Shown piece by piece: positions 6,938 through 19,047 of a stretch of 64,000 nt of DNA. Source of the DNA: Dehalococcoidia bacterium. GTDB lineage: Bacteria; Chloroflexota; Dehalococcoidia; E44-bin15. The number at the start of each line of letters is the position of its first letter. Within the stretch, counting starts at the first letter, position 1. Under the pieces are notes generated by a model that saw only the letters and a program-made list of their open reading frames with translations, ran no database searches and was not told the DNA's origin. Made by a program: the position numbers and the translations under genes. The DNA is taken from NCBI GenBank assembly GCA_041649635.1, contig JBAZMV010000001.1, positions 186,001-250,000 on the forward strand, read 5' to 3'.

Positions 6938-9727
6938 ATGAATGATATATTTGTTTCGCTTGACCTGGAGACTACGGGCCTCGATCCTGTCAACGACGAG
7001 ATAATCGAGATCGGCGCGGTTAAGTTCGACCGCAACGGCGTCATCGACACTTACCAGTCAATGGCTAAGCCCTCGCGCCCTGTGCCTTACCGCATACAGA
7101 TACTCACAGGCATAACCGACCGCGACCTTGTGAAGGCGCCAAAGCTGCCGGTCGCGCTGAATGAGCTGGTCGATTTCCTCGGCAACGCCACGATAATCGG
7201 ACAGAACATAGGGTTCGACCTGGCGTTCCTGGCGGAGCAGGACGTTGCGCCGCGCGGAGAGGTCTACGATGTTTTCGAGATGGCGACCATCGTGATGCCG
7301 GCGCTGACCGATTACCGACTGGCTACACTGGCTGCCGAGTTGGGCGTATCGTCCGTGCAGTATCACCGCGCGCTGCATGACGCCACGGCCGCCAAGGACG
7401 TATTCCTGGCGCTGCTTGATAAGCTGCGCTCTTTAGACCCGTCGATCGTCGCCGAGCTGGACCGCATCGGCGCGAGCCGGGACTGGCCGCTCGGACGCCT
7501 CTTTCACGCCGTGTCGGATGAGAAACTCGGCGACGTTTTCTCCATCGCCGGAGAGCCCGCGTTGAAGATATATGAGCTCTCAAAAGAGAAAGGTGAGCGG
7601 CTGCGCGCCAAAACGGAACGCGAGAAGATCGACATCGATCGTATGGTGCTCATGCTGGAGGACGGCGGGAAATTATCGAAATCCTTGGAAGGTTTCGAGT
7701 GCCGCAAAGAGCAGTCGGCTATGGCGCGGGCCGTGGCCGAGGCGCTTAACAAGAGCGCGCGTCTCATCGTGGAGGCGGGCACGGGCACGGGAAAATCGAT
7801 CGCTTATTTATTGCCGTCGATCATTTTTGCTTCCGGCAACGGGATGCCCGTCATCGTATCGACCAACACCATAAGCCTGCAGGAGCAGCTTATAGGGAAG
7901 GACATACCGGATTTGGAGAAGGCCCTGGGCGATGTGGCTTTCCGCTGCGTGCAGCTCAAGGGACGGGGCAACTACCTCTGCATGCGGCGCTGGAATCTGC
8001 ACAGGCGGATGCGCTCGCTGACGCGGGAGGAGTCCGGATTCATGGCCCGTATACTTGTCTGGCTGGCGCAGACGGAGACCGGCGACCGCGGCGAACTCAA
8101 CATGAGGAGAGAGGAGCAGTCGCTATGGAGCCGCGTCAGCGCCCAATCGGAAAGCTGCCTGGGATCTCAGTGCCCTTATCAGAAGCGCGGGCAATGCTTC
8201 CTTTACCGGGCCAGGCGCATGGCGGAGGGCGCCCATATTGTAGTGGTGAACCACGCGCTGCTGCTTTCCGACATCGTCTCGGAAAGCAATATCCTGCCCT
8301 CGTATCGCCACCTCATAATTGATGAAGCCCACAACCTGGAGGAGGAAGCCACGGAGCAATGGGGGCTGGAAGTAGGAGAACGTGACCTTCGGGGCTATTT
8401 CGACCGGCTGGGGCAGCGCGACGGCGGAGGGCGCTACGGCGGCCTGCTGTTTGAGCTGGCCGAGCATTTCAGGGGCAGCGCCGTGCCGCTGACACGCCAG
8501 CACGAGATCGGGGAGATGGCCGGAGACGCTTACCGGATCGTAGAGCATGGGATCGACCGCGCATCAGAGTTATTCGACGCCCTGTCGAAATTCGTGGACG
8601 TTCACGCGAGAGACGGCGGCGGCTACGAGCGGCGCCTGCGCATAACCGGGGCGGAGCGCCAGGCTTCGGAGTGGCGGGGTGTCGTCCTGGCCGCGGAGAA
8701 CATGGATATGGCTTTGCAAGATATAGGCGGCGAACTGGGGCGACTGCTGGCCGCCGTCGAGCCGCTGGATAGTATGCTGGACCACGACGACATTGTCACG
8801 GAGATAGCTTCCGCGATATACCGCGGAGAGGAAATGCGGCAGGGGATAGGCTGGATCTGCGGCGGGGAAGAAGAGGACAGCATATGCTGGCTCTCCGCCA
8901 TCGAGGGGCGCGTCACCATGCACGCGGCTCCGCTGGAGGTGGCTACGGTGCTGGAACGGGATTTATATGAGAACAAGGAATGTGTAGTGTTGACCGGAGC
9001 CACTTTGAGCGTCGATGGCGGCTTCGGTTATATCAAGAATCGATTGGGCTTCGGCGATGCCAGGGAGGTGATGCTCGGCTCACCGTTCGACTTCGAGGGA
9101 GCCGCGCTTTTATACATACCCGACGATATCCCGGAGCCGGGCGCGCGCGGTTACCAGAAGGCCGTGGCGCAGGCGCTGATGGATATCGGCCGCGCCGCGG
9201 AGGGGAGAACGCTGGCCCTTTTCACATCGCACTCCGCCCTGCGTTCCAGCTATGAATCGATTCGGGAAACGCTTAACGGGGAGGATATCCTTGTCCTGGC
9301 GCAGGGAGTGGATGGCTCGCCGCGCCAGTTGATCAGGTCGCTCAAGGAGGATTCACGAACCATGCTGCTGGGCACCTCCAGCTTCTGGGAAGGGGTCGAT
9401 ATAGCGGGGGACTCGCTGAGCGTGTTAGCGATAGCCAGGCTTCCGTTCAGCGTGCCCACGGACCCGGTCTTTGTATCGCGCTCCGAGCTTTTCAGCGATC
9501 CTTTCAACGAATACGCAGTACCGCAGGCGGCGCTGAAGTTCAAACAGGGATTCGGACGTCTCATCAGGAGCAAGAGCGACCGCGGCGTGGTCGTCATCCT
9601 CGACAGCAGGGTGCGGTCGAAGAAATACGGCGGAGTGTTCCTTTCGTCGCTGCCGCAATGCACCGTTAAGTCCGGACATGCGGAGCGACTGGCGGGGGAG
9701 ATCAGGGACTGGCTGTACGGGGGCTAG
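6938..9727 (+). CDS. dinG: DinG-family helicase with N-terminal 3'-5' exonuclease domain
   Basis: A 929-residue DNA repair protein of the Gram-positive DinG layout. Residues 1-165 form a DnaQ-type exonuclease: DLETTG with the following EIIEIG, then GQNIGFD and HDATAAKD supply the acidic metal ligands and the catalytic His. The rest is an XPD-like superfamily 2 helicase with Walker A (EAGTGTGKS, about residue 280), a region with C-x-G-S-Q-C and C-F-L-Y that may hold a 4Fe-4S cluster, DEAH (IIDEAHN, about residue 462) and motif VI (QGFGRLIRS). It would unwind or degrade 3' tails of damaged or structured DNA. Its stop overlaps the convergent small zinc-protein gene by four bases. Confidence 0.92.
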   Translation: MNDIFVSLDLETTGLDPVNDEIIEIGAVKFDRNGVIDTYQSMAKPSRPVPYRIQILTGITDRDLVKAPKLPVALNELVDFLGNATIIGQNIGFDLAFLAEQDVAPRGEVYDVFEMATIVMPALTDYRLATLAAELGVSSVQYHRALHDATAAKDVFLALLDKLRSLDPSIVAELDRIGASRDWPLGRLFHAVSDEKLGDVFSIAGEPALKIYELSKEKGERLRAKTEREKIDIDRMVLMLEDGGKLSKSLEGFECRKEQSAMARAVAEALNKSARLIVEAGTGTGKSIAYLLPSIIFASGNGMPVIVSTNTISLQEQLIGKDIPDLEKALGDVAFRCVQLKGRGNYLCMRRWNLHRRMRSLTREESGFMARILVWLAQTETGDRGELNMRREEQSLWSRVSAQSESCLGSQCPYQKRGQCFLYRARRMAEGAHIVVVNHALLLSDIVSESNILPSYRHLIIDEAHNLEEEATEQWGLEVGERDLRGYFDRLGQRDGGGRYGGLLFELAEHFRGSAVPLTRQHEIGEMAGDAYRIVEHGIDRASELFDALSKFVDVHARDGGGYERRLRITGAERQASEWRGVVLAAENMDMALQDIGGELGRLLAAVEPLDSMLDHDDIVTEIASAIYRGEEMRQGIGWICGGEEEDSICWLSAIEGRVTMHAAPLEVATVLERDLYENKECVVLTGATLSVDGGFGYIKNRLGFGDAREVMLGSPFDFEGAALLYIPDDIPEPGARGYQKAVAQALMDIGRAAEGRTLALFTSHSALRSSYESIRETLNGEDILVLAQGVDGSPRQLIRSLKEDSRTMLLGTSSFWEGVDIAGDSLSVLAIARLPFSVPTDPVFVSRSELFSDPFNEYAVPQAALKFKQGFGRLIRSKSDRGVVVILDSRVRSKKYGGVFLSSLPQCTVKSGHAERLAGEIRDWLYGG

Positions 9728-9960
9728 CTGGGGGGCTGCTCGAACTGGACGGTGGCGTCCTTGATCCAGGGGTTCTCCTCCGCGCAAATCTTGCACACAA
9801 ATCCCATGCCGCTGGAGCGGGGATCGAACCATATCTGTCCACAGTTCTCAACAGGTTTATCGGTGTTCCACGTCATATGGAAGCTCCTGCCGCATAGAGA
9901 GCAGCGGGATACGTTCTCTCCATCCAGCGGCTGACCGCAGATAATGCATATATCGCTCAT
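9724..9960 (-). CDS. Small zinc-ribbon/RING-like protein
   Basis: A 78-residue protein with seven cysteines and one histidine arranged as CIIC, CSLCGRSFH, a lone C, and CKIC, enough for two zinc sites in a cross-brace or tandem ribbon. The last 20 residues are acidic and Pro-rich. It is cytoplasmic with no other domain; a protein- or nucleic-acid-binding adaptor is likely, but no function is known to me. The ATG at 9960 is preferred over 9987, because the 9987 start only adds a charged stretch that encodes the ribosome site. It is convergent with dinG and overlaps its stop. Confidence 0.65.
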   Translation of the reverse strand: MSDICIICGQPLDGENVSRCSLCGRSFHMTWNTDKPVENCGQIWFDPRSSGMGFVCKICAEENPWIKDATVQFEQPPS

Positions 9961-10030
9961 TTTGCCTTCGCCTCTTTCCTCAATCATTTAAAGGGTTTGG
10001 GCAGGTGTAAGTCAACCCCCATGTTTATCC

Positions 10031-10117
10031 GTTATGTAGGGGCAGTTCCTTCCGTGATATCTTGGTATATGGAAGGATGCCCGATAGACAGGGCGCAGCG
10101 AGCAGCGCCCCTACACA
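10031..10117. repeat. GTAGGGGC-family repeat
   Basis: ATGTAGGGGCAG at the left and AGCGCCCCTACACAG at the right are inverted relative to each other, around an internal GGGCGCAGCGAGCAGCGCCC palindrome. This is one copy of the interspersed palindromic family of this genome, lying just downstream of cca. Confidence 0.5.
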
Positions 10118-10132
10118 GGCATTCCCAAATCC

Positions 10133-11374
10133 TTACTTATGTGTTTTCAGCCAATACTGCACGAAGGTCTCTTCTTCCTCCATGGTATCTGCAAGACCGT
10201 CCAGCTTCGCGTCCTGGAGCGCCTTAAGTATCCGGCCCAGGCGCGGGCCTGACTCAACACCCATCCTCTTAAGCTCGTTCCCATCGAGATGTATACGTAC
10301 ATACTGCGTCTCTTTGAGATATCGCTCTATCTGGCCGCGCACTATGCGGGAATCATTGGAGAGAAAGCAGGCCGACGCGACTTCCACCGGATAGCGTTTG
10401 AGGTAGCGATAGACAGCGCTGGGTTGAATGGCGGGATCCGCCAGCTTGTGGATATCTTCGTTGATCCGGGCTACACCGATCACGATGCGTTTCCAGTCCC
10501 CCGACAGATTGAGACGTTCGCATATAGCTTCAGCATCATCCCTGCCCAGATCATGGCACAGCAAGGCGAAATACACGGCCGGACCGGCTACATAATGCCG
10601 CCGCGCATCCTCAAAACGGTCCGCGAGCCATTTACTGCTCTTCAGCGAGCGGTTGATCTGGCGCAGCACGCCCAGCTCGTCTGCGCGGGCCAGCCCGTTC
10701 TCGGGGAATTCCTCTTTCAGCAGCAGTTCGATCTCGTTTCTCAAACGGTCTCCACTGATTGTGTTAATCATGGCGACCTTCCTGCGCAGTAGACGCTCGG
10801 TTCCGTCCTCGATGGTAAAGCCCAGCCTCTGTTCATAACGTATCGCCCGGAATATCCTCGTCGCGTCATCGATGAAGCTTCTCTTATGCAGGACGCGAAT
10901 CAGTTTCTTATCAAGGTCGCTTACGCCGCCGTGAAAATCGAGCAGTTGACCGAATGATTGAGGTGAGAGATCGACGGCCATGGCGTTGACGGAGAAGTCC
11001 CTGCGTCCTGAATCGTCTTTGATCGTAGCGGGTTTAACTATAGGCAGGGCGCCGGGGTGCGCATAGCTTTCGCGCCGCGCCATAGCTATATCGATGGTGA
11101 ACTCGCCGTGCCGAAAGTTGGCCGTGCCGAACCTCTGGTGTATAGCCAGCTTTTCCCCGGTCTCGGCGGTTATCTGCCTCGCGAATTTTATAGCGTTTCC
11201 CTCCAGCGCCAGATCTATATCCAGACTGGAACGCTTCAGCAGAAGGTCGCGCACCGTCCCTCCCACGAGGTACAATTTTTCTCCGTTTTCTTCCGCGGCC
11301 TTTCCCGCTATTTGTAAAAAGAGGGCCATCTCCCGGGGCAGATGTTTATCTATTACTGATTTCAGGTTTTTCAC
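10133..11374 (-). CDS. cca: CCA tRNA nucleotidyltransferase / poly(A) polymerase family
   Basis: A 413-residue class II nucleotidyltransferase. The head domain has the phosphate loop [11 protein letters not shown] (about residues 36-46) with the metal-binding D-I-D-L-A, then [10 protein letters not shown] (motif B, about residue 127) and the [11 protein letters not shown] helix of the neck domain. The C-terminal half has HD-like helices ([18 protein letters not shown]). It adds or repairs the 3' CCA of tRNAs, which fits the tRNA-Glu gene in this window having no encoded CCA. A poly(A) polymerase role cannot be excluded from sequence alone. It is divergent from rnc across a 50-base gap. Confidence 0.88.
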   Translation of the reverse strand: MKNLKSVIDKHLPREMALFLQIAGKAAEENGEKLYLVGGTVRDLLLKRSSLDIDLALEGNAIKFARQITAETGEKLAIHQRFGTANFRHGEFTIDIAMARRESYAHPGALPIVKPATIKDDSGRRDFSVNAMAVDLSPQSFGQLLDFHGGVSDLDKKLIRVLHKRSFIDDATRIFRAIRYEQRLGFTIEDGTERLLRRKVAMINTISGDRLRNEIELLLKEEFPENGLARADELGVLRQINRSLKSSKWLADRFEDARRHYVAGPAVYFALLCHDLGRDDAEAICERLNLSGDWKRIVIGVARINEDIHKLADPAIQPSAVYRYLKRYPVEVASACFLSNDSRIVRGQIERYLKETQYVRIHLDGNELKRMGVESGPRLGRILKALQDAKLDGLADTMEEEETFVQYWLKTHK

Positions 11375-11424
11375 AACTCTCGAATTATATCATTCTTGCC
11401 TTGACAAATCGAGGCTCCAACATT

Positions 11425-12138
11425 ATGTTTGACAGAGGGGTTCACACGTTGGAAGACATCACAGAACTGAAAAACACGCTGCAGGTTCCTTTTCGCGAGC
11501 CCGTTCTGCTGCAACAGGCGCTGGTGCACCGTTCGTATCTCAACGAGAATCCGGATTTCGAACTGCAATCGAACGAAAGGCTCGAGTTTCTGGGCGACTC
11601 GATGCTGGGAGTCGTCATCGCCGAGAAGCTGTACCGCGAACATCGCGATCTACCGGAAGGCGACTTGACCAAGCTCAGGTCGGCGCTTGTTCGGAGAGAA
11701 ACGCTGGCGCGCATAGCAAGACAGCGTCTCAAGCTGGACAACTACATTTACCTGGGACGCGGCGAAGAATCCAATAGCGGTCGCGCCAGGCAGTCGATAC
11801 TGGCCGACGCTCTGGAGGCGGTTATCGGCGCCGTCTTCCTGGATCAGGGATTCGATGCCTGCCGCGACCTGATACTGAGGCTGTACGATGGCGAGATAGA
11901 GAAGGCTGCCGACACCGTCCTGAACGCGGACTTTAAGTCGCGGCTGCAGGAGATCGTGCAGTCGAGGTGCCGCGAAGTGCCTGAATACCGCGTTATCAGC
12001 GCGGAGGGGCCGGATCATGCCAGGGAATTCATCGTTGAGGTGCTCATAGGCGGCAGGGTTTTGGGCAAGGGAAAGGGGAGCAGTAAGCGCGAGGCGGAGC
12101 AGGGGGCAGCCAGGGCCGCACTGGAAGCCGGACCTTAG
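11425..12138 (+). CDS. rnc: Ribonuclease III
   Basis: A 237-residue enzyme that cuts double-stranded RNA in rRNA maturation and mRNA decay. The signature [13 protein letters not shown] (about residues 51-63) and [15 protein letters not shown] (about 130) give the metal-binding acidic residues. Residues about 165-235 form the double-stranded-RNA-binding domain ending in [13 protein letters not shown]. The start is uncertain: ATG 11425 has GAGG ten bases upstream, while TTG 11449 has AGAGGGG eight bases upstream and would give the more usual length. TTGACA at 11401 with TATGTT at 11424 is a possible promoter and would favour the TTG start. Confidence 0.93.
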   Translation: MFDRGVHTLEDITELKNTLQVPFREPVLLQQALVHRSYLNENPDFELQSNERLEFLGDSMLGVVIAEKLYREHRDLPEGDLTKLRSALVRRETLARIARQRLKLDNYIYLGRGEESNSGRARQSILADALEAVIGAVFLDQGFDACRDLILRLYDGEIEKAADTVLNADFKSRLQEIVQSRCREVPEYRVISAEGPDHAREFIVEVLIGGRVLGKGKGSSKREAEQGAARAALEAGP

Positions 12139-12237
12139 TAATTTTTCGAAGATCCACATGCCGTTCGCCGCCGATTTGTGTTAAAATTATAAATCGACCT
12201 TCAGTCACCGGTTTCTATATTTTAAGGGGTGATTAAC

Positions 12238-13035
12238 ATGGCTTACGAAACCATTACGTTAAAAAAAGACTCCCACATCGCCACTCTCACCATGAACCGT
12301 CCTGACAAGATGAACGCTTTAACCAGGAAGATGCTGCTTGAGATGGTTGAGGCCGTCGCCGATGTGGCACAGGACAGGGATATCAGGGTAATGATACTCA
12401 CGGGCGCGGGCAAGGTCTTCTGCTCCGGCGCCGATATCAGCGGGGGAGGATGGGAGAGCGGGCTTGCCGGTACTCCCAACGAGCTGCACTACAACATACG
12501 CACCAGCTACCAGAGAGTCGCTCTGGGCTTACAATCGATGGACAAGCCGACCATAGCTATGGTCAACGGCGCCGCAGTAGGCGCGGGCTGCGATTTCGCC
12601 TTCGCCTGCGACATGAGGGTCGGCTGCGACAGGTCGAAGTTCAGGAACAGCTTCGTGAAGGTCGGACTCATTCCGGGCGGCGGCGGAGCATGGTTCTATA
12701 CTCGCCTGCTCGGTCTCGGCCGCGGACTTGAATTCATGTTCACGGGGGATTTCCTTGAAGCGGAGGAGGCATTGCGCATCGGCGTGCTGAACAAACTCGT
12801 CCCCGGCGATAAGCTGGAAGCCGCCACCATGGAGCTGGCCGGGAAGATCGCATCGAACCCGCCGCTGGCCGTACAAATGTCAAAGAAGCTGGCCTACAAG
12901 GCGCTCGAGACGGACCTGGAGACGGCTCTGGACTTTGCGGCCACGTGCCAGGCGCTGGCGCTGAGCTCAGAGGATCACCGCGAGGGAGTCAACGCTTTCA
13001 TGGAGAAGCGGGACCCTACATTTAATGGCAAGTAA
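12238..13035 (+). CDS. Enoyl-CoA hydratase/isomerase family protein
   Basis: A 265-residue crotonase-fold enzyme. The oxyanion-hole strands are GAGKVFCSGADISGGG (about residues 58-73) and MVNGAAVGAGCDFAFACD (about 106-123). The position that carries the first catalytic Glu in true hydratases is not an obvious Glu here (KFRNSFVKVGLIPGGGG), so an isomerase, a hydrolase or a lyase of the same superfamily is also possible. It acts on acyl-CoA thioesters in the cytoplasm. AAGGGG stands eight bases before the ATG. It lies 21 bases before prs, so the two may form an operon by proximity only. Confidence 0.87.
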   Translation: MAYETITLKKDSHIATLTMNRPDKMNALTRKMLLEMVEAVADVAQDRDIRVMILTGAGKVFCSGADISGGGWESGLAGTPNELHYNIRTSYQRVALGLQSMDKPTIAMVNGAAVGAGCDFAFACDMRVGCDRSKFRNSFVKVGLIPGGGGAWFYTRLLGLGRGLEFMFTGDFLEAEEALRIGVLNKLVPGDKLEAATMELAGKIASNPPLAVQMSKKLAYKALETDLETALDFAATCQALALSSEDHREGVNAFMEKRDPTFNGK

Positions 13036-13056
13036 TTTTTATCGAGGAGGAAGACT

Positions 13057-14001
13057 TTGATCGACGAACTAAAGGTTTTTACCGGTAACGCGCACCCCGC
13101 TCTGGCTAAGGGTATCTGCGATTATCTAAAAATACCTTTAGGCAAGTCCGAGGTCTTCGAGTTCGCCAACGAAAACACGTTCGTCAAGATACTGGAGAAC
13201 GTCCGCGAGCGGGACATTTTTGTAGTACAGCCGGTATGTGCCCCGGTGAACACGAGGCTCATGGAGCTGCTTATTATGCTCGATGCGTTAAGGCGGGCCT
13301 CGGCCGGGCGCATCACCGCGGTCATGCCGTATTACGGCTACAGCCGCACCGATAAGAAGGACCAGCCGCGCGTGCCCATAACCGCGCGTCTGGTGGCCGA
13401 CATGATAAGCGTCGCCGGCGCCGACAGGGTGCTCACCGTCGACCTGCATGCGGCGCAGATACAGGGCTTCTTCACCATCCCCGTCGACGAACTCACCGCG
13501 CTTACGCTCCTCGCCGACTACATCAAGTCCAAGAAGCTGAAGGATATGGTGGTAGTGGCCACCGACATCGGCATCACCAAGCACGCCCGCGACCTTGCCG
13601 CCAAGCTCAACACGCCGCTGGTCATCATCGAGAAACGCAGGGCGGGCAACGACGATAATGCGGAGCTGCTTAACATAATCGGTGAGGTCGAAGATAAGAC
13701 CGCCATCCTCATCGATGACGAGATCGACACCGCGGGCTCCCTCGTCACAGCTGTCAACGCCCTTACCAAGGCTGGAGCGAGCGGGGTTTACTCCCTGTGC
13801 ACGCATCCGGTATTCTCCGGCCCGGCCATAGAGCGCATCTCCAAATGCGCCGTCAAGGAAGTGGTGGTCACCGATACGATCCCTGTCCCGACACAGAAAC
13901 GCAACGGCAAGATCACGGTTCTCTCGATAGCGGAACTTCTGGGCGAGGCCATACGCCGCATCCACGCCGGCGAATCCATCGGCGCCATGTTCCAGGATTA
14001 G
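13057..14001 (+). CDS. prs: Ribose-phosphate pyrophosphokinase
   Basis: A 314-residue PRPP synthase that makes 5-phosphoribosyl diphosphate from ribose-5-phosphate and ATP for purine, pyrimidine, His, Trp and NAD synthesis. Class I signatures are clear: PYYGYSRTDKK (about residue 90), DLHAAQIQGFF (about 129) and the PRPP loop LIDDEIDTAGS (about 217). The start is TTG at 13057, supported by GAGGAGG directly upstream and by the conserved KVFTGNAHPALA start of the protein. A DUF2007 gene follows after 14 bases. Confidence 0.95.
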   Translation: MIDELKVFTGNAHPALAKGICDYLKIPLGKSEVFEFANENTFVKILENVRERDIFVVQPVCAPVNTRLMELLIMLDALRRASAGRITAVMPYYGYSRTDKKDQPRVPITARLVADMISVAGADRVLTVDLHAAQIQGFFTIPVDELTALTLLADYIKSKKLKDMVVVATDIGITKHARDLAAKLNTPLVIIEKRRAGNDDNAELLNIIGEVEDKTAILIDDEIDTAGSLVTAVNALTKAGASGVYSLCTHPVFSGPAIERISKCAVKEVVVTDTIPVPTQKRNGKITVLSIAELLGEAIRRIHAGESIGAMFQD

Positions 14002-14015
14002 GGGGCTGCAACCGA

Positions 14016-14270
14016 ATGGGCGAGAGACTGGTTGATGTCTATATCGCCTCGGGAGAGGTGGAAGCCTATATCATCAAGGGCAAGCTGGAGGCCGCCGGCA
14101 TCGCTAGCATTCTAAGATCCAACGCGGCACGGTCGGTGCATATGTTTACCGTCGATGGCATGGGCGCGATACGGGTCGCAGTCAACGAATCCATGGCCGA
14201 CGAGGCGCGGCGGATAATCGAGGATGAGTCGTATTCGTTAGAGGAAGGGGAGGACGTGTCTGGTGAATAG
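14016..14270 (+). CDS. DUF2007 small putative signal-transducing protein
   Basis: An 84-residue protein of the DUF2007 type: VDVYIASGEVEAYIIKGKLE at the N-terminus, an internal strand GMGAIRVAVNES and the closing helix ADEARRIIED. This ferredoxin-like fold resembles the regulatory PII-like domain family, but its ligand is unknown. The ATG at 14016 begins 14 bases after the prs stop, with GGGGG about ten bases upstream. It overlaps another frame that is only a shadow of prs. The position after prs suggests co-transcription. Confidence 0.8.
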   Translation: MGERLVDVYIASGEVEAYIIKGKLEAAGIASILRSNAARSVHMFTVDGMGAIRVAVNESMADEARRIIEDESYSLEEGEDVSGE

Positions 14271-14324
14271 GGCGAGAACCTATGTGTTCGCCCCTACGGG
14301 TGGCGTCGACATATGTTTAAAGTT

Positions 14325-14447
14325 GTCATTGCGAGGAGTGTGTCCATATAGTTATATCATGGAAAAACGACGTGGCAATCTCGTCGTTATTATAGCAGTG
14401 CCTTGATGGAGATTGCTTCGCCATTTCAGACAAGGGCTCGCAATGAC
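14325..14447. repeat. MITE-like element with 11-bp terminal inverted repeats
   Basis: GTCATTGCGAG (14325-14335) and its exact complement CTCGCAATGAC (14437-14447) bound a 123-base non-coding element that also contains internal GGCAATCTC and GAGATTGC. Copies of the same family lie at 21259-21395 and 61993-62132. The preceding bases 14262-14310 hold a GTAGGGGCG-family palindrome. Confidence 0.8.
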
Positions 14448-14518
14448 ACCGTAGCGGTGGGTTAAGAAACCCACCCTACATTTAGATAGAGGATTTATTT
14501 CAATGATCGCAGGTGTAT

Positions 14519-17317
<2,799 letters not shown>

Positions 17318-17362
17318 GTAGGACGGGTTTCAAACCCGCCGATATAATTGGAGGAACAGCTA

Positions 17363-17512
17363 ATGACAATGGATACCAGCAAGCACATAGTACATTGCCC
17401 GGTTTGCGGGCAATCCTTAAAGGTTACAGTCGCTGCTTCCAAAATTCCGCCGCATCCGGCCAAGCATCTGCCAAAAAGCACGTGTCCGGGCTCGCGCCAG
17501 CCGATAAGGTGA
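17363..17512 (+). CDS. 49-residue zinc-ribbon-like peptide
   Basis: An ORF of 50 codons with a strong ribosome site (GGAGGA, seven bases before the ATG). The product starts MTMDTSKHIVHCPVCGQ and contains CPVCG and a later lone C with several His, Pro and Lys, so it may bind one zinc ion. It lies 45 bases after secA, but a transcription link is uncertain because a small inverted repeat (ACGGGTTTCAAACCCG) lies between. No family is recognised. Confidence 0.55.
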   Translation: MTMDTSKHIVHCPVCGQSLKVTVAASKIPPHPAKHLPKSTCPGSRQPIR

Positions 17513-17580
17513 GTGAGGGGAAGTATGGAGTGTGTTTTGCTACACTCTACCCGCTATATAGCTGTCGTGAAGGGAGGAAA

Positions 17581-18216
17581 ATGAGCATAGAAGAGGATAT
17601 GCAGAAGCTCTACTATGAACAGAGTATGTCAGCCTATTATCAGGAACAGACCCTTCTGTTTACTAGATTGAACTTCTTCTTTACTTCAATATCGTTTCTT
17701 GTCGCAGCTCTGGTGTTGTTGTTAGGTGGTTGGACAAGCGATGGTGGGGTTCGCTCGTTTATGTACTTCTCAGTAGTGGTGCTCGGACTTCTTCTCTCGA
17801 TACTCTTCTTGGTCATCAACTTCTATATGGCACAAGTGACGTTAAAGAAGCTCAGAGACCATGTTTTCAAGATGGGGGAAAACCTCCCACAGCCCTCTGT
17901 CTTCTTTAAATCACCTCTCAATGTGCTTGAATCATTGGACCCAGACGCTAGCTACTCTGGAGAAAAGCTAAAGATATTAATAAAATTAATAAGAGATTTT
18001 CCCTCACCACACACATGGGTTATCCCATTGATTTTTGTCGCTTTCTGGGGCCTTATGTCTGGTCTTTACGTAGGGATAGTATGGCATTGGAACGATTGGT
18101 GGTGGGCTATTTTTAGTATTGTGCCTCTCCTAATATCGCTGCTATCACTCTTTCTGTTCAATAAGTATGTAGTGAAGGTATGTCGTTCGATAAAGTTGGG
18201 CAATGGGGAATCATGA
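17581..18216 (+). CDS. Four-helix integral membrane protein
   Basis: A 211-residue protein with hydrophobic segments at about residues 27-48, 57-80, 143-163 and 172-193, and a charged cytoplasmic or external loop between the second and third. It has a Gln/Tyr-rich N-terminus (MSIEEDMQKLYYEQ) with no signal peptide. The base composition is lower in GC than the neighbours. No family is recognised. The ATG follows GGGAGG (17573-17578) closely. Its stop overlaps the ATG of the next gene in ATGA, so the two are translationally coupled. Confidence 0.68.
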   Translation: MSIEEDMQKLYYEQSMSAYYQEQTLLFTRLNFFFTSISFLVAALVLLLGGWTSDGGVRSFMYFSVVVLGLLLSILFLVINFYMAQVTLKKLRDHVFKMGENLPQPSVFFKSPLNVLESLDPDASYSGEKLKILIKLIRDFPSPHTWVIPLIFVAFWGLMSGLYVGIVWHWNDWWWAIFSIVPLLISLLSLFLFNKYVVKVCRSIKLGNGES

Positions 18217-18683
18217 CCAACGCCGAAATCGCTAAAGTGTTCGACGAGATAGCTGACCTCCTTGAGATGAAGGGGGAGAATCAGTTCAAGATTCGTGCCT
18301 ACCGCCAGGCGGCGCGCACCATCAAGAAGCTGCCCGTGGAAGTTGAGCGCATGGTGAGTAACAGGGAAGACCTGGAGGAGATACCCGGCATCGGCGATGC
18401 CATAGCCGCCAAGATAGAAGATTTGGTCAAGACCGGGTACGTCAAGGCGCACGATGAGCTCAAAGCGCAGTTCCCGCAGGGGATACTGGATATTTTGAAT
18501 ATACCGGGCGTCGGGCCCAAAACTACGCTGCGGCTGTACACTGAGCTCGGGGTCAAGACCGTAGCCGAGCTGGAGCAGGCCGTTCGCGAGGGGCGGGTAG
18601 CTGGGATGCAGCGGGTGGGAGAGAAAAACGCCCGGAAGATTCTGGAAGCGATAGAGTCGGGCGAGAAGAGGCATAGTTGTTAG
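18213..18683 (+). CDS. Helix-hairpin-helix protein: PolX N-terminal-like
   Basis: A 156-residue protein that matches only the first part of bacterial family X DNA polymerases: the 8-kDa lyase-like domain (NAEIAKVFDEIADLLEMKGE, residues 2-21, with FKIRAYRQAAR) and two helix-hairpin-helix motifs (EEIPGIGDAIAAKIEDLV and LNIPGVGPKTTLRLY). The polymerase palm and the PHP exonuclease are absent; the gene ends at TAG and the following bases are repeats. It may be a stand-alone DNA-end binding protein or a truncated polX. It is coupled to the upstream membrane-protein gene by a 4-base overlap. Confidence 0.82.
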   Translation: MTNAEIAKVFDEIADLLEMKGENQFKIRAYRQAARTIKKLPVEVERMVSNREDLEEIPGIGDAIAAKIEDLVKTGYVKAHDELKAQFPQGILDILNIPGVGPKTTLRLYTELGVKTVAELEQAVREGRVAGMQRVGEKNARKILEAIESGEKRHSC

Positions 18684-19047
18684 CACGAGATTCTTCGCCG
18701 TTCCGGGCAAGGACTCAGAATGACAGAACGAACTCACCCTAGCCCTCTCTTTTGTAAAGAGAGGGTAACTAAGAGAAGAGGTGCAGGAGAATGGGTCTCC
18801 TGCCGGGGGAACTGGGGGTGTCCCCCAGATTCTTTTAAATTCCCCCAAGATTGGGGGATAGCAGGGGGTTGACGGAGATTGCCGCGCTTCGCTCACAATG
18901 ACAGGTGAATGTTAGGTTACGTAGGGGCAGGCCTTGTGCCTGCCCTCCGGCGGGCGACCACGAGGGTCGCCCCTACACAATGATTGAAATATATTAGGGC
19001 GCAGTAAACAGCGCCCCTACGGATAACGAATTTGTGATAGGGAAATA
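18684..19047. repeat. Cluster of interspersed palindromic repeats
   Basis: This gap contains no gene. It holds GAGATTCTTCGCCG...CAGAATGACA (18686-18725), the CCCTCTCTTTTGTAAAGAGAGGG hairpin (about 18742-18764), a reversed copy of the CCCCCAATCTTGGGGG repeat (18780-18870), a CTTCGCTCACAATGAC fragment (18887-18902), and GTAGGGGC-family palindromes near 18921-19020. At least four repeat families are therefore nested together. Confidence 0.7.

Noticed and set aside
13797..14015. Upstream extension of the DUF2007 frame into prs
   Set aside because: It is the shadow of prs in another frame; the DUF2007 family starts at ATG 14016.
17395..17580. N-terminal extension of the four-helix membrane protein
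   Set aside because: The strong GGGAGG and ATG at 17581 fit better, and the extension overlaps the 49-codon gene.
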